Assembly: GCA_903846015.1 (NCBI GenBank)
Contig: CAIMZS010000251.1
Coordinates: 1-39,810 of the forward strand
DNA length: 39,810 nt
Direction of reading: 5' to 3'
Origin: an uncultured Anaerolineae bacterium
GTDB taxonomy: Bacteria > Chloroflexota > Anaerolineae > Anaerolineales > Villigracilaceae
The translations under genes and the position numbers were made by a program. Positions within the stretch are counted from its first letter, which is position 1. Each line of letters opens with the position of its first letter. Shown in pieces: positions 7,683-15,756 of the stretch. Below the pieces are notes generated by a model that worked only from the letters and a program-made list of their open reading frames with translations, made no database searches and was not told the origin of the DNA.

Positions 7683-9587
7683 ATGGATCAGGCCGATCAA
7701 ACCCCCGCACTGGAAAATTCGCAGTCATTTTCCTTCAAAGCAGAGACGAAGCAATTACTGAACATTTTGATTCACTCCCTTTACAAAGATAAGGAAGTTT
7801 TTCTCAGAGAGCTGCTCTCAAACGCTTCCGACGCGCTTAATCGACTACGCTTCGAAATGCTCACCAACAACGCCGTGCTTGATCCCGAGGCTGAGTTGTG
7901 CGTGCGCATCTCGGTTGATAAGGATGCCAGGTTGATTACCATTCGTGATACCGGCATCGGCATGAACAAGGACGAGATGATCGAAAACCTGGGCACGATC
8001 GCCCAGTCTGGCGCAAGGAAATTCTTGGAAGCCGCCAAGGAACAAAAGGCTGATTTCTCGCAAGTTATCGGCCAGTTTGGGGTCGGTTTTTATTCTGTTT
8101 TCATGGTGGCCGAATGGGTCAAGGTGAACTCACATTCCTTCAACCCGGACGCAGAGCCGGTCACCTGGTATGCCACCGGTGAAGATAATTTCCAGGTTGC
8201 TCCAGGGGACAAAACTGATCGTGGTACCTCCATTGAGATCAAGCTTAAAGAAGATGCGGCCGAATTTGCCAATGATTACCGCCTGAAAGAAGTCATCCGC
8301 AAGCACTCTGACTATATTGGCTTTCCGATTTACATGGGCGAGGAAAAGGACCAGGTCAATAAGCAGACCGCCATCTGGCGCACATCCAAACAGGATGTCA
8401 CGACTGAACAGTATAATGATTTTTACCGCCAGTTGACCCTCGATTTTGAAGAGCCGCTGATGCAGATTCATTATGTGACCGATGCGCCTGTGCAGATTTA
8501 TGCGCTGTTGTTCGTATCTGGAAAGTCTGAGCGGGCTGTGTTTTCACTGCGCAAGGACGATGGCCTCAAATTGTATTCCCGCAACATCCTGATCGATGAG
8601 TATTCCAAGGATCTCCTGCCTGAATATCTGCGCTTTGTCCAGGGCGTGGTCGATTCGGAAGACCTGCCCTTGAATGTCTCGCGTGAAACAATCCAGGCCA
8701 GTGGTATGATGGCGCGTCTCAAAAAGGTGCTGACCGGGCAGGTCACCCGCGAACTGGAAAACCTGGCAAAGAATGATGCTGACAAATACGAGCTATTCTG
8801 GAAAGAGTTTGGCGCCTTCTTAAAGCAGGGCGTGGCAGCCAATCAGCCGGACGCGGAGAAGATTTATCCCTTACTGCGTTTCAAGACCAATCTTAAACCG
8901 GAAAACTGGTCATCTCTGGAAGATTACGTTGGGCGCATGCCGGCCGAACAGAAGACGATCTACTTTATTCTCGGCGAAGAGGTCAAGTCGGCGCTGCGCA
9001 GCCCGCATCTTGATTATTTCCAGAATAAAGGCACTGAAGTTTTGCTGCTAACCGAGCCGATTGATTCGTTCATGCTGATGGGTTTGCACAAGTACAAAGA
9101 TTTCGAATTGAAAAACGTGGCGATGGCAGATGAAGCCGCCGCTGCCAAACCGACTGATGCCGAGGAAGAAAAAAACAAGATTGCCGATGTGGATTTCGGT
9201 TCCCTGGTGGAAAGCTTCAAGCTGGTGCTGGGCGAGCGGGTGACGGATGTGCGCAGCAGCGCCAGGTTGTCACAATCGGTGGCACGCCTGGTCGAGCCGG
9301 AAGGCAGCCTTAACCCTGAAATGCAGCGCGTTTATAAATACCTGGGCAAGGATTTTGAAGTCTCGAAGAAGATTCTGGAACTGAACCAGTCCCATCCGAT
9401 CTTGAAGAGCCTGGTGAGCCTGGATACTGAGTCAGCCTTGAAGAATCTCGTGATTGAGCAAATCTATGACAGCGCCTTGTTGGTGGAGGGGCTGCACCCC
9501 GACCCATCCAGCATGGTGGCACGCGTGCAGGAACTGATGCAGGCGGCGCTTTCCAATCCGGGATCCGTTTCGCAAGACCCCGCTTAG
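7683..9587 (+). CDS. htpG: Chaperone protein HtpG (Hsp90)
   Basis: The 634-residue product is close in length to E. coli HtpG. The N-terminal GHKL ATPase domain is complete: FLRELLSNASDALNRLR, IRDTGIGMNKDEMIENLGTIA, and GQFGVGFYSVFMVA. The middle domain (VKGVVDSEDLPLNVSRE-type segment with LNVSRETIQ) and the dimerisation domain follow. It is an ATP-dependent chaperone acting in the cytosol on late-folding clients. It is monocistronic, bounded by its own promoter region and a strong terminator. The start is supported by GAGGAG upstream. Confidence 0.97.
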   Translation: MDQADQTPALENSQSFSFKAETKQLLNILIHSLYKDKEVFLRELLSNASDALNRLRFEMLTNNAVLDPEAELCVRISVDKDARLITIRDTGIGMNKDEMIENLGTIAQSGARKFLEAAKEQKADFSQVIGQFGVGFYSVFMVAEWVKVNSHSFNPDAEPVTWYATGEDNFQVAPGDKTDRGTSIEIKLKEDAAEFANDYRLKEVIRKHSDYIGFPIYMGEEKDQVNKQTAIWRTSKQDVTTEQYNDFYRQLTLDFEEPLMQIHYVTDAPVQIYALLFVSGKSERAVFSLRKDDGLKLYSRNILIDEYSKDLLPEYLRFVQGVVDSEDLPLNVSRETIQASGMMARLKKVLTGQVTRELENLAKNDADKYELFWKEFGAFLKQGVAANQPDAEKIYPLLRFKTNLKPENWSSLEDYVGRMPAEQKTIYFILGEEVKSALRSPHLDYFQNKGTEVLLLTEPIDSFMLMGLHKYKDFELKNVAMADEAAAAKPTDAEEEKNKIADVDFGSLVESFKLVLGERVTDVRSSARLSQSVARLVEPEGSLNPEMQRVYKYLGKDFEVSKKILELNQSHPILKSLVSLDTESALKNLVIEQIYDSALLVEGLHPDPSSMVARVQELMQAALSNPGSVSQDPA

Positions 9588-9607
9588 AACCATCGTTCGT
9601 TTAACCC

Positions 9608-9653
9608 AACACAGGGTAAAAATGGTGTTTTGCCGCCATTCTTACCCTGTGTT
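9608..9653 (+). terminator. Terminator between htpG and the convergent GH13 gene
   Basis: AACACAGGGTAA (9608-9619) pairs perfectly with TTACCCTGTGTT (9642-9653), with an additional inner AATGG/CCATT pairing. A TTTTGTA tail follows. It lies between convergent stops and could serve both strands. Confidence 0.85.
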
Positions 9654-9661
9654 TTTTGTAT

Positions 9662-11572
9662 TTAATCCATCGTCTGTTCAGTGCATCTCCAGATCTGCAC
9701 CCCGCTTGGCAGTTCTGGCAGCGGCAGGCTGCCGCCCTCCACCCGGCTGGTTTGCCCGCTGAATATTTCCGTAAAGCTGCAGCCATTCGAGATGGCGCCG
9801 TGGGCAACCGGTAAAAGCCCGGCAGGCTGCGGTTCGGCACCCCGGTTGCCTGTCACGATGATCTGCTCCTCATCGCTATCCCGTAAATAAGCCAGCGTGT
9901 TTTCTCCGATTTGCAGCACCTGGAAGCCGCCGTCGATCAGGGCCGGAGAACTGCGCCTCAGTTTGATCAGCGCCTGGTAGAAGCTGCGCAAGTCCGTGTT
10001 CCATGTGCTCGCATCCCAATTCATGCAGTTGCGCGCTTCCAGGCTGTCTGCTCCGCTCAGACCGATCTCATCACCGTAGTAAATGCACGGCGTGCCAACA
10101 TAGGTCATCAACAGCGCCACTGCCAACCGGTTAAGCGCCTGGTTATGGCCCAGGTTATTGATGATGCGGGCGGTATCGTGTGAGCCCAGCAGGTTGAACT
10201 GTTGGCGGGCAATCACCCACGGGATGGCCGCGCGGCTGGCCTGCCAGGAATCCACCAGTGCCTGTGTGGGCCACGGCATGTTGGATTCAACCTGGTTGGG
10301 TTGGGCATGCTGGCTCACATGAAAATGACTCAACCAGTATTCAACCGGTTGTGAAAAACCGGCGTAATTCATGGATGCATCCAGTTTGTCACCCTGGAGC
10401 TGCGAGCTGCTGTCAAAAAAATTCTCTCCCAACAAGTACGCTTGCGGGTTTTCCTGCTTGACCGCCTGGCGGATGCCTTCCCAGACCTCGGTTTCGAGCT
10501 GATCCTTGCCGTGACGAGCCAGCATGTTGGCGACATCCACGCGCCAGCCATCAATCGAGTAGGGCGGCTTGAGCCAATGCCTGAAGACTGAATCATCTCC
10601 GGCGTAGATGGTCTCACGTAGTTTCTGGCTGCGGTAGTTGAGCTTCGGCAGGCTGCGCACCCCCAGCCAACATTCATAGTCATTGGGGTGGTGGTGAAAG
10701 CTGAAGTATTCTGCGGTGGGTGCGCGCGGGTCTTGCTGGGCAGCTTTGAACCATTCATGTTCCATCCCGCAGTGGTTGGGAACAATATCAACGATAAAGC
10801 GCATCCCGCGCTGCGCGGTTGCTTGGCGCAGCGAGATTAACGCCGGGTTGCCCCCCAGGTGAGGATCAACATTGAAGTAATCGGTGACATCGTAGCGATG
10901 ATTGCTGTATGCGCTGAAGATTGGGTTAAAGTAAATGGCATTCACGCCCAGGTCGGCCAGGTAATCCAGGTGATTCTCCACCCCGGGGATGTCTCCGCCG
11001 TAAAATTCGACCATCGCCTGCGGCCATCCGCTTTGTTTCTCGCCCCAGCGCCGTGAACTGGAAGGCAGGCCGTGGTATTCATATTCGCCATCGCGGACGC
11101 TGTTGGTTGGGTCGCCATCTGCGAAGCGATCCGGGAAGATCTGGTAGAAGACACTTTCTCGCACCCAGGAAGGGGCGGTGTAATCCGCCAGCAGGCGGAA
11201 ATCCTCCGCATCAGTGGGCAGGTACCGGTGCAGCCCGGTGCCGTTGTACCACCAGGCCCCGTCTTCGCAAAAAATCAGGAAGCGGTAAGCACTGACCGGC
11301 ATACTGATCTTGAAGCTGGCTTGCCACCAGGCGCAGTTTGAAGATGTGTGTGCTGCCGGTTTGCTCATTTCGATAAAAAGTTGTTCCCCATCCGGGCAGG
11401 TGCGGAAGAGTATGCGTTGGATGGGCGCTTCTTTTCTGGCACGCAGTCGGATGGTGACATCATCGCCAATCTGCAAATCCGGGCCCGGTGCGCCGTGCGT
11501 TTTGCGCACGTAGCGGCTGGAGCCATCGTGGTGGATCGATAAATGGGTTGCTGTCTGATCTATAAACATCAT
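9662..11572 (-). CDS. GH13 alpha-amylase family glycosidase (neopullulanase/cyclomaltodextrinase-like)
   Basis: The 636-residue enzyme has an N-terminal beta-sandwich of about 125 residues (CBM34-like), then a GH13 barrel starting near WVRESVFYQIFPDRF (residue 136). Conserved regions are visible: DIVPNH (262-267), GWRVDVAN with nucleophile Asp346, LGENFF with acid/base Glu383, and LLGSHD with Asp466. The extra N-terminal domain and the QIFPDRFADGD signature point to the neopullulanase, maltogenic amylase and cyclomaltodextrinase group, which hydrolyses alpha-1,4 (and often alpha-1,6) bonds of malto-oligosaccharides. No signal peptide is seen, so it is probably cytosolic. It is a single gene between two terminators. 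ATG at 11569 is an equally possible start, with only a weak AAAG-type ribosome binding site for either. Confidence 0.9.
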   Translation of the reverse strand: MMFIDQTATHLSIHHDGSSRYVRKTHGAPGPDLQIGDDVTIRLRARKEAPIQRILFRTCPDGEQLFIEMSKPAAHTSSNCAWWQASFKISMPVSAYRFLIFCEDGAWWYNGTGLHRYLPTDAEDFRLLADYTAPSWVRESVFYQIFPDRFADGDPTNSVRDGEYEYHGLPSSSRRWGEKQSGWPQAMVEFYGGDIPGVENHLDYLADLGVNAIYFNPIFSAYSNHRYDVTDYFNVDPHLGGNPALISLRQATAQRGMRFIVDIVPNHCGMEHEWFKAAQQDPRAPTAEYFSFHHHPNDYECWLGVRSLPKLNYRSQKLRETIYAGDDSVFRHWLKPPYSIDGWRVDVANMLARHGKDQLETEVWEGIRQAVKQENPQAYLLGENFFDSSSQLQGDKLDASMNYAGFSQPVEYWLSHFHVSQHAQPNQVESNMPWPTQALVDSWQASRAAIPWVIARQQFNLLGSHDTARIINNLGHNQALNRLAVALLMTYVGTPCIYYGDEIGLSGADSLEARNCMNWDASTWNTDLRSFYQALIKLRRSSPALIDGGFQVLQIGENTLAYLRDSDEEQIIVTGNRGAEPQPAGLLPVAHGAISNGCSFTEIFSGQTSRVEGGSLPLPELPSGVQIWRCTEQTMD

Positions 11573-11614
11573 GGTCGCTTTCTGTAATTGTTAATTATTC
11601 TTTCGTCATGTAAA

Positions 11615-11649
11615 AATAAAACCTTCAGAGTCAATCTGAAGGTTTTATT
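11615..11649 (-). terminator. Terminator of ssrA
   Basis: Arms of 15 bp (11615-11629 and 11635-11649, core ACCTTCAGA/TCTGAAGGT) flank a 5-nt loop. On the minus strand the hairpin ends in TTTTATTTTTA, directly after the tmRNA 3' end. Confidence 0.9.
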
Positions 11650-11651
11650 TG

Positions 11652-12050
11652 TGGAGATGGCGGGAATCGAACCCGCGTCCGAAAGAATCGACCACCGAAA
11701 ATCTACGAGCGTAGCGGATTGTTTGTGTCGCCACAGGGAATACAACCTGCAAAACTCACCTGCGGCCATTCACTAAGACCCTAGAGCCCTCTTTCGCACC
11801 GTTAGTGACGTGGCGGTGCGGCACTCAGCCATTTTGACGCCCACTCGTTCGCCGGGCAGAGAGCGGGAACGGTGAACGCCGCCTCATTTGAGACGGGCCG
11901 TGTTTACTCTCTACTGCTTATTAGGCAGCGAGGGGCATAGCGGCGTAGGAAGTGCGATTGGCACTTGATTTTTTGTGCGGATTTTCCGAGTTCGGCACCT
12001 CTCGGCTCGCATTCCGGAGCCAGCCTCCCCCGTCGAAGCCTGGCATCCCC
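11652..12050 (-). ncRNA. ssrA: Transfer-messenger RNA (tmRNA)
   Basis: On the minus strand the gene starts GGGGATGCCAGGCTTCGACG and ends with the T-arm GCGGGTTCGATTCCCGC followed by CATCTCCA. The 5' GGGGATG pairs with the 3' CATCTCC to form the 7-bp acceptor stem (one G-U), with A as the discriminator base. CCA is not encoded. The length is 399 nt. tmRNA with SmpB rescues ribosomes stalled on truncated mRNAs and tags the nascent chain for proteolysis. Pseudoknot-type inverted repeats are visible (for example the GCCGAACTCGG region near the start and CGGTGCG repeats further on), but I did not fold it in full. Predicted ORFs across this stretch are artefacts. Confidence 0.96.
11921..11962 (-). 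other. tmRNA tag-peptide reading frame
   Basis: Reading back from tandem stops TAA TAA (11918-11923), the frame gives resume codon GCC (11960-11962) and the tag ANRTSYAAMPLAA. The A-N start and the LAA end are typical of proteolysis tags. The exact resume codon is inferred by analogy with known tags. Confidence 0.8.
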
Positions 12051-12068
12051 AGATGCACATTCAATTCC

Positions 12069-12074
12069 ATTATA
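12069..12074 (-). promoter_or_regulatory. ssrA: -10 box of the ssrA promoter
   Basis: A perfect TATAAT on the minus strand lies 18 nt before the mature tmRNA 5' end. This leaves a short 5' leader for RNase P to remove. The -35 is weak. Confidence 0.65.
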
Positions 12075-12097
12075 GCACAACCGATAAGGTATATGCA

Positions 12098-12733
12098 TTA
12101 ATTTTCCTTAAAAACCAGCCCGCACCTCTCCACACGCGCGCCATCGTAGGGCACCTGCAGGGCATCCAACACCTCTTCGGGTCTGCCGGTGGCGCCCTCG
12201 CGTGCGGTTAACTGCATCCACAGGCGCGGATGGCCTTCGGCATCGGCTTCGTCCAGGCGCAGCGTCTCGATCAGCGGGCGCAGCTCGTAGGGCTTGCCCC
12301 GGCGTTCGCGCGGCAGCGAGGCGGCTGCCAGACAGGCGGAAATGTGTTCATCCAGCTCAACCAGGTCGATCTGATCGAAAAATGTCACCTGGTATTCGGC
12401 CGAGAGCAGCTGTGTTTGCATGGGCGGGCTTTTTTCATCGATATGCGCCACGTTCAAGATTCCCAGCCCGGGCGGCACTGCTTTTTGCAGGCGCGGCGGC
12501 AGGCTTTCAAGATCCACAGCTTCATCCACCCATAGATCCACCAGCTCGCAGCGTGAAGAAAACCCGAGCGGCAGGGCGGAGGCCAGTTGAATTTTGGGTT
12601 GTGGGTGAAAACCCTGGCTGTACATCAGAGCCAGGTTGGCGCGGCGCGTGGTGCGCTCCCACATCTTGTGCAGGTCGAGATGACCGATATAGCGCAGGGC
12701 GCCGGTTTTTGAAAAAGTGACACGGATTCTCAT
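12098..12733 (-). CDS. DUF2344 / TIGR03936 family radical-SAM-linked protein
   Basis: The 211-residue product matches the DUF2344 family from its start (RVTFSKTGALRYIGHLDLHKMWERTTRRANL) through FHPQPKIQLASALPLGFSS. Family members occur next to, or fused with, TIGR03960 radical SAM proteins; the function is unknown, with an RNA-related role suspected from context. The ATG at 12733 is firmly chosen: it forms an ATGA overlap with the stop of the upstream membrane-protein gene, and a longer frame from 12778 would run inside that gene. Its TIGR03960 partner is in the same operon but separated by two genes, unlike the usual adjacency. ssrA lies just downstream. Confidence 0.88.
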   Translation of the reverse strand: MRIRVTFSKTGALRYIGHLDLHKMWERTTRRANLALMYSQGFHPQPKIQLASALPLGFSSRCELVDLWVDEAVDLESLPPRLQKAVPPGLGILNVAHIDEKSPPMQTQLLSAEYQVTFFDQIDLVELDEHISACLAAASLPRERRGKPYELRPLIETLRLDEADAEGHPRLWMQLTAREGATGRPEEVLDALQVPYDGARVERCGLVFKEN

Positions 12734-13161
12734 AATGCCTTTCTTATTCTTGCGCCAAGCCATCCGCCAATGGGGCAAATAACGATGGAGAACAACATTC
12801 CCGGCAGGCCAATCACCAGCGGGTTAAAATCATCGCCGGGGCGGGCAGCCAGCCACAAATATCCCAGGATGACGGCAACGACCAGCCCGGCCATCAGCCC
12901 CGTGGCAGGGCCCTGCCTCAGCCGTGAAATCCCGGCTAACAGGCCGACGCCCAAAGCCGCCAGCGCCAGGAAGATCAGCGGGATGACAGTTGGCAGTGCG
13001 GCTTTTTGACTAAACAGTGTAGTTAATAACACTGAGGTCATGAAGATCAATACACCGGCAGGTAGGCCGGCAATCAGATCCCATGCCATGATGCCAGGTG
13101 TCAGGCCCAGCTTGCGGGCCGGTTTCTGGGGGGTTGTTTTTGGCTCCCTCGAAGAAGTCAT
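12730..13161 (-). CDS. Hypothetical four-helix membrane protein
   Basis: The 143-residue protein has a polar N-terminus of about 22 residues and four hydrophobic segments (around 28-48, 56-78, 84-105 and 114-137). The last contains GLPGMLFSIVICPIGGWLGARI. A glycine-rich TM4 and paired TM helices resemble small DUF-type membrane proteins, but I do not recognise a family. It is translationally coupled (ATGA overlap) to the DUF2344 gene, which suggests co-expression. AGGA lies about 11 nt before the ATG, a rather long spacing. Confidence 0.75.
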   Translation of the reverse strand: MTSSREPKTTPQKPARKLGLTPGIMAWDLIAGLPAGVLIFMTSVLLTTLFSQKAALPTVIPLIFLALAALGVGLLAGISRLRQGPATGLMAGLVVAVILGYLWLAARPGDDFNPLVIGLPGMLFSIVICPIGGWLGARIRKAL

Positions 13162-13198
13162 GCTGTCTAAAATCCTTGCCCGTGCAGAACCGGGTACT

Positions 13199-13726
13199 TT
13201 AAAAGTCCGCGCCTGAACCAGGCTGAGTGATCCAATGACCGATTTCTGCGCGATGCTTCCGGTAACACTCGAAAGTGATCTGGCTGATACGTGCTAGAAA
13301 AAGATGCCGGGTAAGCAGTTCATCGCTCATATCGTCCACCGCACTTATGATGGCGTTGAAGGCATTTACTTCCTGGGCTACCACTTCTTCAAGCGGAACG
13401 CGTTTGTATTTTGCGATGACCCATTCATCTGAACTTTCAACATCCTGAAAATCTGATGAAAAATCAGGATGGCCGTACCTTTTCAGGAAATCATTAAATT
13501 CCGTCGTTGTCCGCGCGGGCTGGTGATTTTCACCCAGGATGACTTCATGCATTCGGTCGGCGATATATTGTTCGTTCGCCAGCACATGGGCAATCATATC
13601 TTTCACTGACCATTTGCCGCAAACACCGGGCATGGTCATGCGGCCTGAAAAGCCGATCTGGTTGAGTAATAGTTCAAACTGATCGCGTTCCGCCAGCAGG
13701 GTGAAGATGAACTGCCGCTTACGCAC
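13199..13726 (-). CDS. DinB-like / ClbS-DfsB family four-helix-bundle protein
   Basis: The 175-residue protein has the family signature CGKWSVKDMIAHVLANEQYI with the metal-ligand-type His47, and a C-terminal YRKHRAEIGHW that provides further histidines. Some members of this superfamily are metal-dependent thiol transferases and ClbS is a cyclopropane hydrolase, but most are uncharacterised, so no reaction is claimed. The GTG start directly follows the TAG of the radical SAM gene (TAGGTG), with AGGGG 5 nt upstream: tight coupling in one operon. Confidence 0.8.
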   Translation of the reverse strand: MRKRQFIFTLLAERDQFELLLNQIGFSGRMTMPGVCGKWSVKDMIAHVLANEQYIADRMHEVILGENHQPARTTTEFNDFLKRYGHPDFSSDFQDVESSDEWVIAKYKRVPLEEVVAQEVNAFNAIISAVDDMSDELLTRHLFLARISQITFECYRKHRAEIGHWITQPGSGADF

Positions 13727-15679
13727 CTAATCCCCTACCACCGGCAGGCTCAATTCAACTTTTCGATTGGGGTTTTTTATTTCAGGGCACTTCCAGTAGT
13801 CGCCCGGGTTTTCACGGCGCAGGTCGTTGAATTTTGGCAGGATGCCGCAGGCAAAGCAGTGCTCGCGACAGTCCACCCGAATCTGGCCTTCCAGTGATTG
13901 ACGGAAATCCTGGAACAGGAAGTTTTTTCTTACCGCGGCGGTGATGTGATCCCAGGCAAAAATCTCGTCTGTGCGGCGCGGGCGGTGGGTGTAAAACCCG
14001 GCCTCCAGGCCATGTTCTTCAAAGGCGGCTTGCCAGATGCCGTAGCGCCGTTCTTCCTGCCAGGCGTCAAACTTGGCCCCGTTGAGCCAGGCGCTGTAGA
14101 CCACATCGCTGATATGCCGGTCGCCGCGTGCGAGCCAGGCTTCCAGCATGGTATCTTCTGGCGAAGTCCACGACAGCTTGATGTTTTTATCGCGCAGCTC
14201 GCGCTTGAGCAGGTTTTGTTTGAGAGTGATTTGCTCCATCGTGTCACACGCCACCCATTGAAAGGGGGTCTGCGGTTTGGGCACAAACGTACTGACCCCG
14301 GCATTGATCTTGGCCTTGAAACCGATTTTTTTACGGCCTTCTGCTAGAACGCGTTTGCACAGATCAGCGATGGCTTGCACGTCTTCGAGCGTTTCGGATG
14401 GATGCCCGATCATAAAGTACAGCTTGATGGTAGTCCAGCCGCGGCTGTAGATTTCACGCGCGGTTTCCAGCAGTTGGTCATCCGGAATGAACTTGTTAAT
14501 GATACGGCGCATGCGTTCAGTGGCCGCCTCGGGCGCCAGGGTGAACCCGGTCCCGCGCCTGTCGCGCAGTTTATCCATCAAATCCACCGAAACGGTTTCG
14601 ATGCGCAGGGATGGCAGCGAAATGGCCAGATGCTTTTCGGCGAAATGATCGCCAACCGCGGTTACCAGTTCCAGGATATGGGAATAGTCCGAAGATGAAA
14701 GTGACAGCAGCGCCAGCTCCTCAAAGCCGGTGTTGCGGATGGCTTCATCCGCGGCCTGGACAACTTCCTGCACCGAGCGTTCGCGTACCGGGCGGTTGAT
14801 CATCCCGGCATGACAGAAGCGGCAGCCGCGTGTGCAGCCGCGCATGATCTCGATCGAAACCCGGTTGTGGACGGCTTCGATGTTGGGGACGATGAAGCTG
14901 GTTGGCGGCGGGGGCAGCTTCGCCACCATGCGCTTGGTGACGACTTTTGGCGCTTCGGGGATTGTTGGGTTGACCGATTCGATCGTGCCATCATCCAGGT
15001 AGGAGACTTCATAGAAACAAGGCACATACACACCGGGGATGCGCGCCAGTTCACGCAGCAGGTTGGCGCGTTGTTCCGGTCCGCCCAGGCTGGCTGCCGG
15101 CTCGGGAGAAGCTGCCGCGCGGAAGCGCTCGACCACATCAATGATGTCGTGGATGACTTCTTCGCCTTCGCCGATCACAAAGGCATCGATGAAAGCATGC
15201 ATCGGTTCCGGGTTCATGGTGGAATGTCCGCCCGCGATGATGATCGGGTGGGTTTCGTCGCGCCAGGCCGATTTGACCGGGATGCCGGCCAGATCCAGCA
15301 CGTTCAGGGCATTGGTATAGAGAGTCTCATAGGGCAGCGAAAACCCGATGATATCAAAGGCGGCCAGCGGGTGATAGGTCTCCAGCGAATACAGCGGGAT
15401 GCCGTTGGCGCGCATCTGCTCTTCCATGTCTCGCCAGGGAGCATAGGCCCTTTCGGCCAGGGCGTCATCGCGTTGATTGACCTGATCGTACAGGATCTTC
15501 AACCCGACGTTGGAAATACCGATGTCGTAAATGTCGGGAAATACCAGTGCCACCTTGGTGCGTGCCTGGTCCCAATCTTTGACAGTGATATTCATCTCAC
15601 CGCCCACATAACGGCCCGGTTTGGTTACTTTTAAAAGGATCTGGTCGAGCTTACGCTCAATTTCGGCAGGAGTCATCAT
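13727..15679 (-). CDS. TIGR03960 family B12-binding-like radical SAM protein
   Basis: The 650-residue protein has an N-terminal cobalamin-binding-like domain (LVFPDIYDIGISNVGLKILY, then the GGHSTMNPEP segment) and a radical SAM core with the cluster motif C282-x3-C286-x2-C289 (MRGCTRGCRFCHAG). A C-terminal region with DCREHCFACG follows. The family is widespread and of unknown function, and is linked to DUF2344 proteins as here. I choose ATG at 15679 (next ATG 15676): the longer GTG start at 15700 would place the promoter -10 inside codons 3-5. It leads a four-gene minus-strand operon. DHCR-type tail cysteines may hold a second metal site; that is inference. Confidence 0.9.
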   Translation of the reverse strand: MMTPAEIERKLDQILLKVTKPGRYVGGEMNITVKDWDQARTKVALVFPDIYDIGISNVGLKILYDQVNQRDDALAERAYAPWRDMEEQMRANGIPLYSLETYHPLAAFDIIGFSLPYETLYTNALNVLDLAGIPVKSAWRDETHPIIIAGGHSTMNPEPMHAFIDAFVIGEGEEVIHDIIDVVERFRAAASPEPAASLGGPEQRANLLRELARIPGVYVPCFYEVSYLDDGTIESVNPTIPEAPKVVTKRMVAKLPPPPTSFIVPNIEAVHNRVSIEIMRGCTRGCRFCHAGMINRPVRERSVQEVVQAADEAIRNTGFEELALLSLSSSDYSHILELVTAVGDHFAEKHLAISLPSLRIETVSVDLMDKLRDRRGTGFTLAPEAATERMRRIINKFIPDDQLLETAREIYSRGWTTIKLYFMIGHPSETLEDVQAIADLCKRVLAEGRKKIGFKAKINAGVSTFVPKPQTPFQWVACDTMEQITLKQNLLKRELRDKNIKLSWTSPEDTMLEAWLARGDRHISDVVYSAWLNGAKFDAWQEERRYGIWQAAFEEHGLEAGFYTHRPRRTDEIFAWDHITAAVRKNFLFQDFRQSLEGQIRVDCREHCFACGILPKFNDLRRENPGDYWKCPEIKNPNRKVELSLPVVGD

Positions 15680-15686
15680 AGACCAG

Positions 15687-15715
15687 ATTATACCCGCCAC
15701 TGGCCCGCCGCAACA
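15687..15715 (-). promoter_or_regulatory. Promoter giving an apparently leaderless radical SAM mRNA
   Basis: On the minus strand TGTTGC (15710-15715) is followed after 17 bp by a perfect TATAAT (15687-15692). The first ATG begins 8 nt further on at 15679, about where transcription should start. No ribosome binding site fits in between. Confidence 0.6.
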
Positions 15716-15756
15716 CTGATTTTTGTCACAAATTTGGAGTGAAATACTCTGATAAA

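Noticed and set aside
11569-11776. Protein-coding frames on both strands around 11.6-11.8 kb
   Set aside because: They lie in the tmRNA gene and its terminator; the sequence is explained by ssrA.
11904-12098. Minus-strand frame of 64 codons
   Set aside because: It covers the 5' part of tmRNA in a frame different from the tag; no ribosome binding site.
14810-15634. 274-codon plus-strand frame inside the radical SAM gene
   Set aside because: Antisense shadow in GC-rich coding sequence; the minus-strand gene has clear motifs.
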